The position numbers and the translations under genes are program-made. The notes below the pieces were generated by a model that was not told the DNA's origin, searched no databases, and saw only the letters and a list, made by a program, of their open reading frames with translations. Positions 62,642 to 64,000 of a stretch of DNA of 64,000 nucleotides are shown here, in pieces. How positions within the stretch are numbered: the stretch's first letter is position 1; every line of letters begins with the position of its first letter. Origin of the DNA: Sphingomonas echinoides (GTDB lineage Bacteria > Pseudomonadota > Alphaproteobacteria > Sphingomonadales > Sphingomonadaceae); contig NZ_JAPYKK010000020.1 in the NCBI RefSeq assembly GCF_029623395.1, positions 1 through 64,000 of the forward strand, given 5' to 3'.

Positions 62642-64000
62642 GCGCCCCGCGCGACCCCACGATCCCCGCACCGCCCGATGCCACGCGCTTCATCCTGGCC
62701 GCGCTGACCGGCCCGCTGCTGCTGATGCTGATGGCGGCGGGGCTGCACTATCAATATTCGACCAGCGATACGCTGCGCGACGCCGCGCGGACCGCCTATG
62801 AGCGGCGTGCCATCGCCGCAACGTTGATCCCGCGGATCGCCGACGCCGAATCCGGGCAACGCGGGTTCGTCATCACCGGCGAGGATCGGTTCCTCGCCAA
62901 TTACACGGCAGCGCGCGGATCGGTGTTCGCCAGCCTGGCAGAACTCGATCACGATCTGCGAAGCGACCCCGCGCAGCACGACCGGCTCCACGCCATGCAC
63001 AAGCTCGCCATGGCGAAGTTCGCGGAAATGGACGGCGTCATCGCGCTCCGTCGCGACATGGGCCTAGACGCGGCGGCGCAACGGGTGGCGCGCGGCGACG
63101 GCGCGACGCTGATGGGGCAGATGCGGGTGCTCTCCGATGCTATCGTCGCCTCTGCCGGGGAAAGGCGGGATCGTAGTCTCGCGGCGTTCCAGCGCGGAAC
63201 CGACGCGAGCCTGATGACCATCTGGGCCGGCATCGTCGTCCTGGCCTTCATCGCGCTCGTCACGGCGATCGCCTTCTGGCGGCAGAGCGGCGCGCGCTAT
63301 GCGGCACGGCGCGAGGCGTATGACGCGGCCAGGCGCAACCGCACGATCCTGGACAGCACGATCGATGCGATCGCGATCGTTGATCCTGCCGGTCGGTTCG
63401 AGACGATCAATCGTGCCGCGTCGACCCTGCTGGGTTATGCGCCCGAGGAGCTGATCGGCCGCGACGTCACGACCGTCACCGGCGGCATCCGCGGGTCCGG
63501 GACGATCCTGGAACGGCTGCGCTCGACCGGCGATCCGCTCGCGCAGCCGTATCGTCCAGACCGTACCGTCGTGCACCGCGACGGCCACGCGATCACGGTC
63601 GACGTCACGCTGGGCGTGATCCATCTGCCCGACGGCGCGCACATCGTGGTGTCCGCGCGCGACGTATCCGAACGCAAGCGGATCGAGCGGATGAAGGATG
63701 CGCTGATGAGCACCGTCAGCCACGAACTGCGGACGCCGCTGACGTCGGTGGTCGGCGCGCTGGGGCTGCTGCGCGCCGGTTCGGCGGGGGCGATCCCCGA
63801 ACCCGCGGCGCGGCTGATCGAGATCGCCGAGAACAATTCGCGGCGGCTGATCCGGTTGATCAACGACATGCTCGACATCGATCGGATCCAGTCGGGCACG
63901 CTGCAACTCGCGCGCAGCGTGATCGATCTGGCGGGGGTGGTCGACCGGGCGGCGCTCGGCAGCCAGGGCCTCGCGGCGGCGGAATCGGTGCAGATCGCGT
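62638..64000 (+). CDS. CHASE3-PAS sensor histidine kinase (3' end beyond window)
   Basis: The first 454 codons are in the window. The protein has a membrane helix (about residues 17-37), a CHASE3 sensor domain (ERRAIAATLIPRIADAESGQ, then RGFVITGEDRFLANY), a second helix (about 198-220), a PAS domain (about 237-345, ILDSTIDAIAIVDPAGRFET) and a HisKA domain with His362 (MSTVSHELRTPLTSVVGAL). The ATPase domain should lie beyond 64000. The ligand of CHASE3 sensors is generally unknown. Confidence 0.9.
   Translation, partial: MSAPRDPTIPAPPDATRFILAALTGPLLLMLMAAGLHYQYSTSDTLRDAARTAYERRAIAATLIPRIADAESGQRGFVITGEDRFLANYTAARGSVFASLAELDHDLRSDPAQHDRLHAMHKLAMAKFAEMDGVIALRRDMGLDAAAQRVARGDGATLMGQMRVLSDAIVASAGERRDRSLAAFQRGTDASLMTIWAGIVVLAFIALVTAIAFWRQSGARYAARREAYDAARRNRTILDSTIDAIAIVDPAGRFETINRAASTLLGYAPEELIGRDVTTVTGGIRGSGTILERLRSTGDPLAQPYRPDRTVVHRDGHAITVDVTLGVIHLPDGAHIVVSARDVSERKRIERMKDALMSTVSHELRTPLTSVVGALGLLRAGSAGAIPEPAARLIEIAENNSRRLIRLINDMLDIDRIQSGTLQLARSVIDLAGVVDRAALGSQGLAAAESVQIA

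Noticed and set aside
1..64000. CRISPR arrays, tRNA or rRNA genes, insertion sequences, prophage
   Set aside because: No regularly spaced direct repeats, no transposase or phage genes, and no tRNA-like cloverleaf or rRNA sequence were noticed by eye; a dedicated scan could still find a missed tRNA.

Overview
The window looks like chromosomal DNA of a Sphingomonas-type alphaproteobacterium (order Sphingomonadales). It is GC-rich and tightly packed, with many 1-4 base start/stop overlaps. The gene content fits that group: an exopolysaccharide locus with a BBP2-type beta-barrel, an isomerase-type xylose operon, a NodT-type efflux outer membrane protein, a methylmalonyl-CoA mutase/biotin operon and several families of GC-rich palindromic repeats. 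I see no rRNA, tRNA, CRISPR array, insertion sequence or phage gene.

Layout. 1-7.9 kb: exopolysaccharide locus (wzc fragment, BBP2 barrel, small secreted protein, wza, transglutaminase-like protease, two GT4 glycosyltransferases, Wzx flippase). 7.9-16 kb: potassium uptake, with kdpD divergent from a small-ORF-kdpF-A-B-C-E operon. 16-20.3 kb: GH43 glycosidase-xylB-xylA behind a xyl-box-like operator and ended by a clear terminator. 20.5-22.2 kb: an unrecognised lower-GC gene and a lipoprotein. 22.3-29.9 kb: molybdenum hydroxylase operon (2Fe-2S, FAD, two paralogous Mo subunits, xdhC, mocA). 29.9-35 kb: glycerophosphodiesterase, lipoproteins and hydrolases, phhA, an EthD-like protein, prmA. 35.1-40.1 kb: MacAB-TolC-like exporter. 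40.2-47 kb: enoyl-CoA hydratase-like gene, methylmalonyl-CoA mutase, bioB, an LprI-like gene and the propionyl-CoA carboxylase alpha subunit. 47.3-52.1 kb: proton pyrophosphatase, thiL, a membrane HTH protein, a DUF4169 gene, nusB. 52.1-61 kb: a six-gene surface-protein operon (four secreted DUF11-type proteins, a 1674-residue outer membrane protein, a PilZ protein). 61.2-64 kb: an Hpt protein divergent from a NarL-type regulator and a CHASE3-PAS histidine kinase cut by the right edge.

Two observations stand out. First, GC-rich palindromic elements lie inside coding sequences. Two 111-base copies (exactly 37 codons) sit in the same reading frame in pccA and bioB, and a different element adds about 49 codons to the methylmalonyl-CoA mutase. 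Related or similar elements occupy intergenic positions nearby. This resembles the protein-coding palindromic elements of Rickettsia. Second, the DUF11 operon encodes secreted proteins that share an N-terminal module directly after the signal peptide and end on a similar terminal beta strand. They are encoded with a giant barrel protein and a PilZ protein, next to a phosphorelay. It may be an undescribed surface-structure or export system.
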